Source of the DNA: Vibrio sp. SCSIO 43137 | GTDB taxonomy: Bacteria > Pseudomonadota > Gammaproteobacteria > Enterobacterales > Vibrionaceae | Direction: 5' to 3' | DNA length: 64,000 nucleotides | NCBI RefSeq assembly: GCF_028201475.1 | Contig: NZ_CP116383.1 | Span: 992,001 to 1,056,000 of the forward strand | Part shown: piece by piece, positions 1 through 9,664 of the stretch | How the letters are laid out: the number at the start of each line of letters is the position of its first letter | Position numbering within the stretch: the first letter of the stretch is position 1 | Notes under the pieces: generated by a model | Told to the model about the DNA's origin: nothing | What the model saw: the letters and a program-made list of their open reading frames with translations, nothing else | Databases searched by the model: none | Made by a program: the position numbers and the translations under genes

Positions 1-331
1 TACCCGCTGAGATGAGGTAGCCGGTATGCTTGTCCAGACCAATTTTTCTGGTAATCAGTGTACCAATCACAAGGGTGCCGGCAATGGTGGCAATAATAAT
101 ACCTATACCCTGTCCGGTAACTGCCAGCGCCTGTTGAAAGTGAATACCGAACCCCAGCCCGACAATAGAGTAGGCCAATAGCTTTTTGGTGATTGCAGCG
201 ACTTTCAGCTCTTTCGGCACTAATCCGAGGGCGGAAAGCATAAAGCCGATAACCAGTGCTGCCGGTGAAGAAACCCACGGAGTGAGGCAGAGTAGTCCGC
301 ACAGATAAAACAGAAGGTTCTTTACAGGCAT
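1..331 (-). CDS. YeiH-family putative anion (sulfate) exporter, N-terminal part
   Basis: This is the first 110 codons of a membrane protein whose remainder lies left of the window. The translation begins [18 protein letters not shown] and continues through alternating hydrophobic segments, including a Gly-rich stretch ([13 protein letters not shown]) and a long Ile/Ala-rich helix, as in the YeiH/UPF0324 family of predicted sulfate exporters. The ATG at 329-331 is the first start after an in-frame TGA at 335-337, so the N-terminus is probably complete. The ribosome-binding site is weak. It lies 114 bp downstream of the MFS/acyltransferase gene on the same strand. The function is known only by family prediction. 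Confidence 0.75.
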   Translation of the reverse strand, partial: MPVKNLLFYLCGLLCLTPWVSSPAALVIGFMLSALGLVPKELKVAAITKKLLAYSIVGLGFGIHFQQALAVTGQGIGIIIATIAGTLVIGTLITRKIGLDKHTGYLISAG

Positions 332-445
332 AGTTCAGGTCGCATTTACATCATAGAGTTGCGCTATCATAGCGCAAGCTCTGGGTTAAGTATGTCTTAT
401 CTTATTTTACTAAGGGTTAAGGAAAATTGAACGGGCTATAACCAT

Positions 446-2320
446 CTAACGATGGTCTCCGCGAAGTTCTGCTACCTTCTCTTGCAACAGATTACTGCTG
501 GCCTGACTGGCATTAACAGGTTCACCGGCTACAATTTCCAGTTTTGACCAGAATCGGCCGGGAAGGCCTTTACAGGCTCTGCCTCTGTAACGGCTGAAAT
601 AGCTACCCCATAAACCTTTCAGCGCCATAGGAATAACCGGAGCTGAGGTTCTGCGCAGAATAATATCGATACCGCGCATAAAAGTTTTTATTTCGCCATC
701 GCTGGAGAGTTCACCTTCAGGAAATATACAGACCAGCTCGCCATTCTCCAGTGCTGTTTCAATTTCAGCAAAAGCTTTTTTTATGGATGAACGGTTTTCA
801 GCAGAGATTGGGATAATACCGATTCGTCTCAGAAAGCCTCTGATGGGAGCAAACTCAGTATACTCTTCCTGCATTACGAAGCGGATTAGCCGGGGAGAAA
901 CCGCGCTGATAAGCAAACCGTCAAGATAGCTGACATGATTACAGACAATCAGTGCCCCGCCTTTTTCCGGCAGATGGTGAAGATCGACATGTCTTACCCG
1001 GTACATGGTATGAGTCAGTATCCACACCACAAAACGGACAGCAAAGATCGGCACCTGAGTAAAGATAGCGATGGCGACCAAAAGATTCAGCACTGACAGC
1101 AGAATAAACAGTTGCGGGATCTCAAGGCCGATTACCGACAGGCAGATAATGGCCAGTACGGCACTGGCAACCATAAACAGAGAGTTATAAATATTATTGG
1201 CTGCAATAACCTGAGAGCGCTCTTTTTTCTCTGCCCTCGACTGTATCAATGCATAGAGAGGCACGATAAAAATACCACCTGAAGCACCAATCAGTAGCAG
1301 ATAGATAAAGGTTGGCCAGAGCTCACGATAGCTGACAAAGTCGGTGAAATTGGTTAGTACCGGCAGGCTCTCCGGTATGGAAAGGGCCATAAGAGCACCG
1401 AACAGGGTAATACCTAAGCTACCGAGCGGCACAATGCCCAGCTCAATTCTGTGGTTAGAAAGCTTGTCACAAAGCAGAGAGCCTAAGGCTATGCCGACAG
1501 AAAACAGAGACAGCAGGAAAGAGACACCACTTTCGCCGCCGTTCAGGTATAAGCGGGTAAAATTAGGAAACTGTGTCAGGTAACAGGCGCCGAGGAACCA
1601 AAACCAGCTGATGGCCAGTATGGTTTTATGCACCACCTTATCTTTTTTCGCAATTCCCAGAGTATGGCGGGTCTGAGTAACTGGTCTCCAGCGAAGCTTT
1701 GCCAGCGGGTTCGCGGCAGGTGTTTTGGGGATAAAGCGACTGGCCAGATAACCCAGCAGGGCAAACAGTACAACAGAGGCTGCGGCAATATGGGTGGCAC
1801 GTTCAGCTGAGGCAATAAATCCTGCCCCGATAGTGCCAAGCAAAATCGCCAGAAAGGTACCGGTTTCTACTAGCGCATTGCCGGGAACCAACTCTTTCTC
1901 ATTAAGATGCTGGGGTAATAAGGCGTACTTTACTGGTCCGAAAAAAGCCGACTGGGTACCCATTAAAAACAGTAACAGCAGCAGGATCTGATAACTCTGG
2001 GTAATAAACCCTATGGCACCGAGACACATGATGCCAATCTCAGCCAGCTTCACTTTACGGATAAACCAGTCTTTGTCGTATTTGTCTGCCAGCTCACCGG
2101 CGGTGGCAGAGAAAAGAAAGAAGGGTAGGATAAACAGACCGGCTGCAAGATTGATAAACAGATCCGTCGAGATAGGCAGCGCACCACTACCGGCAAAAGC
2201 GACCAGAATCAGCAATACGTTCTTAAAGATATTATCGTTAAAAGCGCCGAAAAACTGGGTAACAAAGTAGGGTAGAAAACGTCGTTGTGCCAGTAGGGCG
2301 GCGGTAGAAACGCTGTTCAT
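446..2320 (-). CDS. MFS transporter fused to a PlsC-type acyltransferase (lysophospholipid repair)
   Basis: A 624-residue two-part membrane protein. Residues 1-430 form a 12-helix major-facilitator domain of the LplT type (FGAFNDN at 24-30). Residues 445-624 are a glycerolipid acyltransferase with the catalytic HX4D motif (NHVSYLD, 461-467) and the substrate-binding FPEGELSSDG motif (533-542). The combination resembles the first two domains of the three-domain Aas-type proteins that import and re-acylate lysophospholipids, but the AMP-binding acyl-ACP synthetase domain is absent, so acyl donor supply must come from elsewhere. The expected role is flipping lysophospholipid across the inner membrane and acylating it. 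It lies 4 bp downstream of a TetR regulator and is almost certainly co-transcribed with it. Confidence 0.88.
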   Translation of the reverse strand: MNSVSTAALLAQRRFLPYFVTQFFGAFNDNIFKNVLLILVAFAGSGALPISTDLFINLAAGLFILPFFLFSATAGELADKYDKDWFIRKVKLAEIGIMCLGAIGFITQSYQILLLLLFLMGTQSAFFGPVKYALLPQHLNEKELVPGNALVETGTFLAILLGTIGAGFIASAERATHIAAASVVLFALLGYLASRFIPKTPAANPLAKLRWRPVTQTRHTLGIAKKDKVVHKTILAISWFWFLGACYLTQFPNFTRLYLNGGESGVSFLLSLFSVGIALGSLLCDKLSNHRIELGIVPLGSLGITLFGALMALSIPESLPVLTNFTDFVSYRELWPTFIYLLLIGASGGIFIVPLYALIQSRAEKKERSQVIAANNIYNSLFMVASAVLAIICLSVIGLEIPQLFILLSVLNLLVAIAIFTQVPIFAVRFVVWILTHTMYRVRHVDLHHLPEKGGALIVCNHVSYLDGLLISAVSPRLIRFVMQEEYTEFAPIRGFLRRIGIIPISAENRSSIKKAFAEIETALENGELVCIFPEGELSSDGEIKTFMRGIDIILRRTSAPVIPMALKGLWGSYFSRYRGRACKGLPGRFWSKLEIVAGEPVNASQASSNLLQEKVAELRGDHR

Positions 2321-2324
2321 AATA

Positions 2325-2918
2325 TCAGGTCCAGCTGTTGGTATAGTTTTCTATCAGGTTTTTGATCAGGGCTTTTCCGTCAACAGGTGAGGCGGTAAAG
2401 AACTTATCGTCAACACTCAGAAGGGTAATTCCGTGTACACCTGCCCAGAGCACCCGGCTGGCCTCAATTGCCTGCTGTTTGGATTTTTGTGGTGCCAGTA
2501 GCATCATCAGCTCTTCCAGCATAGCTGTCATATCGTCAATTCTTTCCGCCTGCCATTCCGGAAGCTGTTCACCGTTCATGGTGTGCTGAAAAATTAGTTG
2601 CCAGCGATGTGGGTTGGCCTGAGCAAAGTCATGATAACAGTAGGCAAGCTCATATAGGGCCTGCTTTGGGTCGTCTGTGTGAGAAATGGCTTCGGAAGCT
2701 TGCTGCTTCAGTTCATCAACAGTCTGGGCGACGGCTTGCAGCAACAACAGATTATAGTTGCCGAAGATATTGACTAATGTACTTGGCACATAGCCAATCA
2801 TATTGGCCAGCTTTCTCAGGCTGAGATCATGATGAGGGTGGTTATGGAGGAACTCTTTTACTTTCTCAAGAGTAAGTGAAATAAGCTCTTCGCGGGTATG
2901 ATCGTTTCTGCGTGCCAT
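2325..2918 (-). CDS. TetR/AcrR-family regulator
   Basis: A 197-residue repressor-type protein. The N-terminal helix-turn-helix (about residues 10-58) carries the LSLRKLANMIGYVPSTLVNIF pattern in its recognition segment. The C-terminal half contains a WAGVHG motif near residue 165, typical of the WHG-type TetR ligand-binding domain. It starts 14 bp from a perfect palindrome (2932-2950) at the predicted transcription start and is followed after 4 bp by the MFS/acyltransferase gene. It is therefore probably an autorepressor that also controls that gene. The ligand is unknown; a lipid or acyl compound would suit the neighbour, but that is inference. Confidence 0.88.
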   Translation of the reverse strand: MARRNDHTREELISLTLEKVKEFLHNHPHHDLSLRKLANMIGYVPSTLVNIFGNYNLLLLQAVAQTVDELKQQASEAISHTDDPKQALYELAYCYHDFAQANPHRWQLIFQHTMNGEQLPEWQAERIDDMTAMLEELMMLLAPQKSKQQAIEASRVLWAGVHGITLLSVDDKFFTASPVDGKALIKNLIENYTNSWT

Positions 2919-2931
2919 GGATACAATCTGT

Positions 2932-2978
2932 TAATGAACAATGTTCATTATTCTATTGACCCGCTTATACAGGGTCAA
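2932..2978 (-). promoter_or_regulatory. Sigma-70 promoter with overlapping TetR operator
   Basis: Read on the minus strand, TTGACC (2978-2973) and TAGAAT (2955-2950) are separated by exactly 17 bp, a near-consensus sigma-70 promoter. Directly downstream, TAATGAACA-A-TGTTCATTA (2932-2950) is a perfect 9-bp inverted repeat that covers the last base of the -10 element and the expected start point. It ends 14 bp before the tetR ATG. A second inverted repeat, TTGACCC/GGGTCAA, spans the -35 element and the spacer (2956-2978). The layout is the classic one for an autorepressing TetR protein. Binding is inferred. Confidence 0.8.
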
Positions 2979-3131
2979 GCTTCTGCGGGGGGTGAGGCAA
3001 AAATGAAGCAAAACTGTGAGCTTAATGATAGAAATATAGGCCGATAGCGGCAAGGCTTGCATTAGCAGGGGCTTGATATTAGTGTTTGTAGCACGCATAT
3101 ATCATATGAGTTACTCAGAAACAGAAGGGAA

Positions 3132-3995
3132 ATGATGAAACGTATATTAGCTATGTTCACGCTAATCATCTTTGCAGTCTCCGCGGCGCCAGAGGCGGAA
3201 GCAAAAAAGTTTGGTGGCGGTAAGTCGTTTGGCAAGTTATTTAAAACTGCTCCTGCTCCTAAGCAGAAAACCACCAACACCAGTACAATAAAAAAAGATC
3301 AGACAGCGCCTAAGAGCTCCACAAAACGTGGTTTATTTGGCGGCTTAATGGGTGGTTTGCTGGCAGGCGGACTGCTGGCCGCATTCTTCGGCGGCGCATT
3401 TGAAGGTATTCAGTTTATGGATATCCTGATCTTTGGTTTGATTGCTTACTTTGCCTTTAAGTTCTTACGTGGCATGTTGGGCGCCAAGGCGGGTAGCATG
3501 AATCAGCAGGCATACTCCGCTGCTGGTCAGGGCTATCAACAGCCTCAGCCAAATGTACATCAATTTGAGCAACCTCAGGCAACTAGCGGCTTTGGGTCAA
3601 CGGGTCAGAGTGATGTACCTTACAACTTCCCTCCGGGTTTTGATCAGGCAGGCTTTATTAATGGGGCCCGTGAGCACTATAGAATTATTCAGGGTGCATG
3701 GAACCACAATGAACTGCATACCATACAGGAGTACGTTTCTGCTGAACTATTTGCGGAGCTGAGCGCCGAACGGGCAGAGCTTTCTGGCGAGCAACATACA
3801 GACGTTATGTATGTGGATGCGGAAATCGTACGCGGCGATTGCGATGCAACTAAGGCTCAGTTGAGTATTCAGTTTAGTGGTCGCTACCGTGATGCTGTTG
3901 AAGGTATTGAGGAAGATATTCACGATATCTGGCACCTTGAGCGGGATTTAACCGCACCAAATGCCCCTTGGCTGATTATCGGTATTCAGGGATAA
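3132..3995 (+). CDS. Tim44-like domain protein, exported or membrane-anchored
   Basis: A 287-residue protein with a cleavable-type signal peptide (residues 1-24, ending AEAEA/KK), a Lys/Thr/Pro-rich linker (25-70), one or two Gly/Ala/Leu-rich membrane segments (about 72-118), a Gln/Pro-rich linker (125-160) and a C-terminal Tim44-like fold (about 165-287) beginning PPGFDQAGFINGAREHYRIIQ. The Tim44 domain in mitochondria tethers the import motor; in bacteria the family role is unsettled. An AGAAGGGA ribosome-binding site precedes ATG ATG at 3132; either ATG could be used. It stands alone, with a bidirectional terminator downstream facing pta. Confidence 0.85.
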   Translation: MMKRILAMFTLIIFAVSAAPEAEAKKFGGGKSFGKLFKTAPAPKQKTTNTSTIKKDQTAPKSSTKRGLFGGLMGGLLAGGLLAAFFGGAFEGIQFMDILIFGLIAYFAFKFLRGMLGAKAGSMNQQAYSAAGQGYQQPQPNVHQFEQPQATSGFGSTGQSDVPYNFPPGFDQAGFINGAREHYRIIQGAWNHNELHTIQEYVSAELFAELSAERAELSGEQHTDVMYVDAEIVRGDCDATKAQLSIQFSGRYRDAVEGIEEDIHDIWHLERDLTAPNAPWLIIGIQG

Positions 3996-4030
3996 GCGTT
4001 ATCACTCATCCGGTTTAAACCGTCAGATAA

Positions 4031-4068
4031 GAAAAAGGGTCGGTACTTTGCAGTGCTGACCCTTTTTG
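4031..4068. terminator. Bidirectional terminator between the Tim44-like gene and pta
   Basis: The arms AAAAAGGGTC (4032-4041) and GACCCTTTTT (4058-4067) form a 10-bp perfect stem. Each strand leaves a U-run at the 3' side, so it can end both convergent transcripts. Confidence 0.85.
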
Positions 4069-4083
4069 ATCCAGAAGCGGAGA

Positions 4084-6219
4084 TTAGGCGTTGTCTGCCT
4101 GAATCGCTGTTAGTGCGATAGTGTAAACAATATCGTCTACCAGTGCGCCACGGGACAGGTCGTTTACAGGCTTACGCATGCCCTGAAGCATTGGACCGAT
4201 TGATACAAGGTCAGCAGAACGCTGTACAGCTTTGTAAGTTGTGTTACCTGTGTTCAGGTCAGGGAATACGAATACTGTCGCTTTACCTGCTACCGGAGAG
4301 TTAGGCGCTTTAGAAGCAGCCACGTTTTCCATGATAGCGGCATCGTACTGTAGCGGACCATCGATAACCAGATCAGGACGCTTGGCTTTGGCCAGTTTGG
4401 TTGCTTCACGTACTTTATCTACGTCAGCACCTTTACCGGACTCACCAGTAGAGTAGGAGATCATTGCAACACGAGGGTCGATACCGAACGCAGCAGCAGA
4501 GTCTGCTGACTGGATAGCGATTTCTGCAAGTTGTTCAGCCGTTGGATCCGGGTTGATTGCACAGTCACCGTATACCAGAACTTGATCAGGAAGCAGCATA
4601 AAGAACACGGAAGATACAATTGAAGCATCCGGAGCCGTCTTAATGATCTGGAACGGAGGAACGATAGTGTTCGCTGTTGTATGAACAGCACCAGAAACCA
4701 GACCGTCAACTTCGTCATTTTCCAGCATCATAGTGCCCAGGAATACAGAGTCTTCCAGCTTCTCACGAGCTACAACTTCTGTCATACCTTTCTTCTCACG
4801 AAGCTCTACAAGGCGGGCAACGTATCTTTCACGTACGGCATCAGAGTCGATGATCTCAACACCTGCACCCAGCTCAACACCTTGCTGCTCAGCAACACGA
4901 CGGATTTCGTCAGGGTTACCAAGCAGTACACAGTTAGCGATACCGCGCTCTGCACAGATTGCTGCTGCTTTAACAGTACGTGGTTCGTCACCTTCTGGAA
5001 GAACGATACGCTTACCGGCACGACGGGCAAATTCAGTCAGCTGGTAACGGAATGCCGGCGGGCTCAGACGACGGATACCTTCTGAACCTTCAGACAGAGT
5101 ATCAATCCAAGGGCCGTCAATATGGCTTGCAACGTGGTCGTTAACAAACTCGATACGCTCTTTATCGTCTGCAGGTACTTCTAAGCTGAAGCTTTGCAGG
5201 TTAAGAGAGGTTTGCCATGTGTTGCTTTCAGTTTTGAAGATAGGCAGGCCGGTATCAAATGCGCGTTGGCAAAGCTTCTGGATCTCCTGAGGAAGATCGT
5301 AGCCGCCTGTCAGCAGCATGGCACCAATTTCAACACCGTTCATTGCAGCAAGAGCAGCCGCAACGATTACGTCCGGACGGTCAGCTGACGTTACCAGCAG
5401 AGAGCCCGCTTTAAAGTGCTCGATCATATGAGGAACAGAGCGTGCACAGAAGGTGATGCTCTTAATACGGCGAGTCAACATCTCACCTTCATTAACTACT
5501 TCAGCATCAAGGTGTTTGGCCATATCGATGGCACGGGTAGCGATTAGGTCGATCTTCCACGGCACACAGCCAAGAACACGGATAGGGCTGTTGTTGATGA
5601 TCTCCATCGCCTGCATATTTGCCTGCTGGGCAGCATCGGCTTCATCGAAGATCTCAGAAAGGTCAGGACGGGTACGGCCTGCTTCATCAACAGGAGCGTT
5701 CAGTTTGTTAATAATAACGCCTGAGATGTTCTTGTTTTTAGCACCACCGAAGTTAGAAACGGCAAGCTCGATACGCTCTCTCAGCTGAGTGGCGTTGTAA
5801 GTGCCCGGAGTGGCAACAAATACAATTTCAGCACCCAGAGTCTTAGCGATCTCTTCGTTTACCTGGTTAGCAAACGGGTGTTTTCTGGTAGGTACTAAAC
5901 CTTCGATTAATGTCACTTCAGCATCGTTAACCTGATTGTAGCGTTCAACGATTGACTCAAGCAGTACATCCATCTTCTCGTTACCGATCAGAGACTCTGC
6001 TTCATGCATTGGTGTCGGCTTAGCCGTTTTAATCGCAGTGTTGGCAGAAATGATGGTTGACGTCAGGTCTGGCTGGTTACCGCCGTGACGTGGCTGAGCA
6101 ATTGGTTTCAGGAAAGAAACATTAACGCCTTTTCGCTCCATAGCGCGAATTACACCTAAACTAACACTGGTTAAACCAACACCAGCGCTAATCGGTACAA
6201 GCATGATAGTACGGGACAT
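4084..6219 (-). CDS. pta: Phosphate acetyltransferase (long form)
   Basis: Interconverts acetyl-CoA and acetyl phosphate in the cytoplasm, partner of AckA in acetate overflow and re-uptake. The 711-residue length is that of the long enteric Pta: an N-terminal P-loop-like dethiobiotin-synthetase-fold domain ([20 protein letters not shown]), a central DRTGG-type domain and the catalytic PTA/PTB domain from about residue 390 ([15 protein letters not shown] [15 protein letters not shown], and the C-terminal [19 protein letters not shown]). The start chosen is the ATG at 6217-6219 ([10 protein letters not shown]); a further in-frame ATG 39 bp upstream exists, but family proteins begin at MSRTI and an AGAGGTA ribosome-binding site fits it. 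It lies 103 bp downstream of ackA in the same direction. Confidence 0.97.
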   Translation of the reverse strand: MSRTIMLVPISAGVGLTSVSLGVIRAMERKGVNVSFLKPIAQPRHGGNQPDLTSTIISANTAIKTAKPTPMHEAESLIGNEKMDVLLESIVERYNQVNDAEVTLIEGLVPTRKHPFANQVNEEIAKTLGAEIVFVATPGTYNATQLRERIELAVSNFGGAKNKNISGVIINKLNAPVDEAGRTRPDLSEIFDEADAAQQANMQAMEIINNSPIRVLGCVPWKIDLIATRAIDMAKHLDAEVVNEGEMLTRRIKSITFCARSVPHMIEHFKAGSLLVTSADRPDVIVAAALAAMNGVEIGAMLLTGGYDLPQEIQKLCQRAFDTGLPIFKTESNTWQTSLNLQSFSLEVPADDKERIEFVNDHVASHIDGPWIDTLSEGSEGIRRLSPPAFRYQLTEFARRAGKRIVLPEGDEPRTVKAAAICAERGIANCVLLGNPDEIRRVAEQQGVELGAGVEIIDSDAVRERYVARLVELREKKGMTEVVAREKLEDSVFLGTMMLENDEVDGLVSGAVHTTANTIVPPFQIIKTAPDASIVSSVFFMLLPDQVLVYGDCAINPDPTAEQLAEIAIQSADSAAAFGIDPRVAMISYSTGESGKGADVDKVREATKLAKAKRPDLVIDGPLQYDAAIMENVAASKAPNSPVAGKATVFVFPDLNTGNTTYKAVQRSADLVSIGPMLQGMRKPVNDLSRGALVDDIVYTIALTAIQADNA

Positions 6220-6292
6220 TCGTAGGGTACCTCTGATTACGGGGAAATGGCTCAGCAATATGGCTTTAAGATTTACTGAGCCTTAATAGAGA

Positions 6293-6338
6293 ACTGGCTA
6301 ACTTATGTTAGCCAGTAATTTTTTATAGGTTAGCCAGT
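6293..6338 (-). promoter_or_regulatory. ackA-pta intercistronic hairpin with an alternative partner arm
   Basis: ACTGGCTAAC (6293-6302) and GTTAGCCAGT (6307-6316) form a perfect 10-bp stem with a 4-nt loop. A second exact copy of GTTAGCCAGT lies at 6329-6338, within the last codons of ackA. On the transcript, one downstream arm can therefore pair with either upstream arm, and the longer pairing would enclose the ackA stop codon (6323-6325). No U-run follows on the minus strand, so this is not a standard terminator. It may tune read-through or stability of the pta part of the message. Confidence 0.6.
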
Positions 6339-7519
6339 CTTGCTGTATCTTCTGCAATGACCAGCTCTTCGTTGGTAGAGATCACCATTGCAGGGATGCG
6401 ACTCTCTGCAGAAGTGATAGTACCTTCACCACCAAAGCGTGCTTTCAGGTTAGCTTCACCATCAACTTCGATGCCAAATACACCCAGACGGTTAAGAACC
6501 ATTTCACGGATAGGCGCAGAGTTTTCACCGATACCGCCAGTGAATACGATAGCGTCCAGACGGCCTTCAAGCGTTGCTGTGTAACCGGCAACGTACTTAG
6601 CCAGACGGTGACAGAATACGTCCATTGCGCGGGTCGCTTCTTCTTTCTCACCGTAGTTGTCTTCAACGAAACGACAGTCAGAAGTCACCTGAGTAAGACC
6701 TTGCAGGCCAGACTCTTTAGTCAGCATAGTGTTGATCTTCTCTACTGAGTAACCAAGAGTGTCATGCAGGTGGAAGATGATTGCAGGGTCGATATCACCA
6801 CAACGAGTGCCCATTACCAGACCTTCAAGAGGAGTCAGACCCATAGAAGTGTCTACAGACTGGCCGTTCTTGATAGCACAAACAGATGCGCCGTTACCAA
6901 GGTGGCAGTTGATGATATTTAATTGATCAGCTGGTTTACCCAGACGCTCTGCAGCTTCACGGGCAATAAACAGGTGAGAAGTACCGTGCATACCGTAGCG
7001 ACGAATGCCGTGCTCTTTATATAGATCGTATGGAAGTGCGTACAGGAACGCTTCTTCAGGCATTGTCTGGTGGAATGCAGTGTCAAATACCGCAGACATT
7101 GGCAGGCCAGGGAAAGCTTTCTGAGCCGCTTTAATACCAACGATAGCAGCCGGGTTGTGAAGAGGTGCCAGTGCAGCGCAATCTTCGATACCTTTAACAA
7201 CAGCATCATCAATAAGAACAGACTGAGTGAATTTTTCACCGCCGTGAACAACACGGTGGCCGATAGCAGATAGTGCTTCAGAAAGTTCTGGCTTAGAAGC
7301 AAGAATAGTTTCAACGATAAAAGCAAGAGCTTGATCGTGAGCGGCACCATCGCCTAGTTGTGCTTCGTGCTTGCCATCAAGTTTCCACTTGATACGTGCT
7401 TCAGGAAGGTGAAGACATTCTGCAAGACCTGTAAGGTGTTCGGTACCGTTATCTGCATCTACAATAGCAAACTTAAGAGAAGAGCTACCGCAGTTTAAAA
7501 CTAAAACCAGCTTGGACAT
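6323..7519 (-). CDS. ackA: Acetate kinase
   Basis: Catalyses acetyl phosphate + ADP to acetate + ATP, completing the overflow pathway with Pta. The 398 residues match the usual length. Signature stretches are visible: [10 protein letters not shown] at the N-terminus (phosphate-binding), [11 protein letters not shown] near residue 90, [10 protein letters not shown] near 147, YGMHGTSH near 177 (catalytic His region) and FTGGIGENS near 330 (adenosine site). The ATG at 7517-7519 is preceded by an AGGTAATCAC leader. It is the first gene of the ackA-pta unit, and its promoter must lie in the divergent space shared with yfbV. Confidence 0.98.
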   Translation of the reverse strand: MSKLVLVLNCGSSSLKFAIVDADNGTEHLTGLAECLHLPEARIKWKLDGKHEAQLGDGAAHDQALAFIVETILASKPELSEALSAIGHRVVHGGEKFTQSVLIDDAVVKGIEDCAALAPLHNPAAIVGIKAAQKAFPGLPMSAVFDTAFHQTMPEEAFLYALPYDLYKEHGIRRYGMHGTSHLFIAREAAERLGKPADQLNIINCHLGNGASVCAIKNGQSVDTSMGLTPLEGLVMGTRCGDIDPAIIFHLHDTLGYSVEKINTMLTKESGLQGLTQVTSDCRFVEDNYGEKEEATRAMDVFCHRLAKYVAGYTATLEGRLDAIVFTGGIGENSAPIREMVLNRLGVFGIEVDGEANLKARFGGEGTITSAESRIPAMVISTNEELVIAEDTARLANL

Positions 7520-7844
7520 GAGTGATTACCTGCTAATCAAGGGTGAAAAATCAATCTCAAGAATAGTAGAGGATGATACAACCCCGCTACTTTCTCAGTT
7601 ATAAATATTAATTATCCGTATATGAAACAAGATCATTTAATCTATGATTTTGTCAGCAATCCTTGCTTATAAATGCCATTTGGTTGCTAATTTCGAAAAT
7701 AAAGTCAACAATGACATTGAGGGTCTGCAAAGGATAGCGATATTAGGCCAATATAACAAAAAATATTTTAGAGAATATTAACTTTCATCAAGTTTTTTAT
7801 AGTTTTTGTTGAATGATTCAACTTTTTTTTAGTGAGAGGTCGTG
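7520..7844. other. Divergent promoter region between ackA and yfbV
   Basis: A 325-bp AT-rich gap with no coding potential seen. It must hold the start sites for ackA (leftward) and yfbV (rightward). A GAGAGG ribosome-binding site for yfbV sits at 7835-7840. No clear regulator palindrome was recognised. Confidence 0.6.
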
Positions 7845-8297
7845 ATGGATACTAATTCAGGGTTGGTTCACAATCTGAGAGATGGTCAGAAGTACATGGA
7901 TACCTGGCCGATGCGAAAAGAGTTATCTCCTATTTTTCCTGAACAGCGGGTGATTAAGGCGACTCGTTTCGGTATCAAGGTGATGCCGGCGGTTGCGGCC
8001 ATCAGCATTCTTTTTCAGATGAGCTTTCACAATGAGCAGGCAATGCCTCAGGCCGTAGTTATCGCTCTGTTTGCTATTAGTTTACCGCTGCAGGGTATGT
8101 GGTGGCTGGGTAACCGGGCAAATACACAACTGCCTCCCGCTTTAGCTGGCTGGTATCGCGAACTGCATCAGAAGATCATCGAGTCAGGTTTTGCGCTGGA
8201 GCCGGTAAAATCCAAACCAAGATATAAAGAGCTGGCCAACATCCTTAACAGGGCCTTTCGCCAACTTGATAAACGAGCGCTTGAGCGTTGGTTCTGA
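7845..8297 (+). CDS. yfbV: YfbV family (UPF0208) inner-membrane protein
   Basis: A 150-residue protein of the UPF0208 family, encoded divergently from ackA as in many enterics and vibrios. Two hydrophobic helices (about residues 44-63 and 68-88; [19 protein letters not shown], then [19 protein letters not shown]) are flanked by polar N- and C-terminal cytoplasmic regions. The C-terminal part ends with [24 protein letters not shown], conserved in the family. E. coli YfbV has been linked to insulation of the Ter macrodomain; whether this holds here is unknown. ATG at 7845 is preferred to GTG at 7842 because it fits the ribosome-binding site spacing. Confidence 0.93.
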   Translation: MDTNSGLVHNLRDGQKYMDTWPMRKELSPIFPEQRVIKATRFGIKVMPAVAAISILFQMSFHNEQAMPQAVVIALFAISLPLQGMWWLGNRANTQLPPALAGWYRELHQKIIESGFALEPVKSKPRYKELANILNRAFRQLDKRALERWF

Positions 8298-8330
8298 TCC
8301 TGCATTAGTCAGCAAATGATTTAATAGATA

Positions 8331-8361
8331 AAACGGCAGCTTTTCTAAGCTGCCGTTTTTC
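8331..8361 (+). terminator. yfbV terminator
   Basis: AAACGGCAGCTT (8331-8342) pairs with AAGCTGCCGTTT (8347-8358) around a TTCT loop, followed by a U-run. The 247 bp after it, up to the next gene, are AT-rich, with a short inverted repeat ATGGT/ACCAT at 8570-8584 and no recognised operator. Confidence 0.92.
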
Positions 8362-8608
8362 GTTCGCCTCTTTTCTGTTGTTTACCCTATTCATTTTTCC
8401 GCATAAATATCCGGCTCTAATGGTAGTTTGCAACGTAAACAACTTCTCATTTCTACTAAATTGAAATAATAAATTAAAAAGCTTCTTCCATTCTTCAGTC
8501 AATGCTGGTAAAAATGTTTACGAAGCGTAAAGAAATACGTACGAACCGAATAAATAAAAAATAGACTCATGGTATTGAAACCATATATTTGCTAATCAAG
8601 GAGTTAAG

Positions 8609-9574
8609 ATGAAAGCAAGCAGAATTCTGGCAACCGCATGTCTAACCGGGGTTGCTCTCCTCTCCTCAACGGGTGTTATTGCTAAAACAGTGAAAGTCGC
8701 TGTCTCTCAGATTGTAGAACACCCGGCACTGGATGCGACCCGACAAGGCCTTATCGACGGACTGAAAGCGAAAGGGTACGAACAGGGCAAAAATTTAGAT
8801 TTTGATTTTAAAACGGCACAGGGTAATCCGGCCATTGCTGTTCAGATCGCACGTCAGTATGTTGGTGAGCGTCCTGATGTTCTGGTGGGTATCGCTACTC
8901 CGACAGCACAGGCTCTGGTTTCTGCCACCCGCGACATTCCTGTGGTATTTACCGCAGTAACAGACCCAGTAGGCGCTAAGCTGGTAAGTAATGTTGAAAA
9001 GCCGGGCAAGAACGTAACTGGTCTGTCGGATCTTTCTCCTATCGCACAGCATGTTGATTTGATTAAAGAGATTCTGCCTAACGTAAAAACCGTTGGTGTG
9101 GTTTACAACCCGGGTGAAGCAAACTCAATCAGCCTGATGAAGCTGCTTAAAGAGAGCGTGGCTAAAAACGGTCTTGAGCTGATCGAAGCGACTGCCCTTA
9201 AGAGTGCTGATGTACAGAGTGCCACTCAGACTATCTCTGCAGAGTCAGATGTGATTTACGCCATGATCGATAACACGGTTGCCAGTGCCATTGAAGGTAT
9301 GACCATTGCGGCTAATCAGGCTAAGACGCCTGTGTTTGCAGCGACAACGACTTATATTGATGCAGGGTCTATTGCTGCTCTGGGCTTTGACTACTACCAG
9401 ATTGGCGTACAGACAGCAGACTATGTTGCCGACATTCTGGAAGGCAAAAAGCCGGGTGATCTGCCTGTACGTGTTGCCAAAGGTTCAGACATTGTTATCA
9501 ACAAAACGGCAGCCGACAAACTGGGTATCGTGATTCCTAAGTCCGTTATGGATAAAGCTACGGCTGTTAAGTAG
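8609..9574 (+). CDS. ABC importer substrate-binding protein (TrpX/COG2984 type)
   Basis: A 321-residue periplasmic binding protein with a signal peptide (residues 1-25, cleavage after GVIA). The mature part starts KTVKVAVSQIVEHPALDATRQG, the usual beginning of the ABC_sub_bind (COG2984) family, and holds the hinge-region stretch VVYNPGEANSISLMK near residue 164. It is first of three genes with a permease and an ATPase. Related Gram-positive systems are predicted tryptophan or tyrosine importers; a tryptophan role here is inference and no TrpR or TyrR operator was recognised upstream. A strong AAGGAG ribosome-binding site precedes the ATG. The order after pta-ackA-yfbV matches the V. cholerae arrangement. 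Confidence 0.9.
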   Translation: MKASRILATACLTGVALLSSTGVIAKTVKVAVSQIVEHPALDATRQGLIDGLKAKGYEQGKNLDFDFKTAQGNPAIAVQIARQYVGERPDVLVGIATPTAQALVSATRDIPVVFTAVTDPVGAKLVSNVEKPGKNVTGLSDLSPIAQHVDLIKEILPNVKTVGVVYNPGEANSISLMKLLKESVAKNGLELIEATALKSADVQSATQTISAESDVIYAMIDNTVASAIEGMTIAANQAKTPVFAATTTYIDAGSIAALGFDYYQIGVQTADYVADILEGKKPGDLPVRVAKGSDIVINKTAADKLGIVIPKSVMDKATAVK

Positions 9575-9664
9575 TCATGCGTGAGGCAGAGCTTGCCTCG
9601 GCATAATCGAGATCTGGCTGGTATTTATACCAGCCAGAACATTTGAAGCAGAGAAGGAGTAAAT

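Noticed and set aside
4681..5085. Forward frames of 104-134 codons opposite pta
   Set aside because: The pta frame on the other strand has full-length family similarity; the forward frames are antisense shadows.
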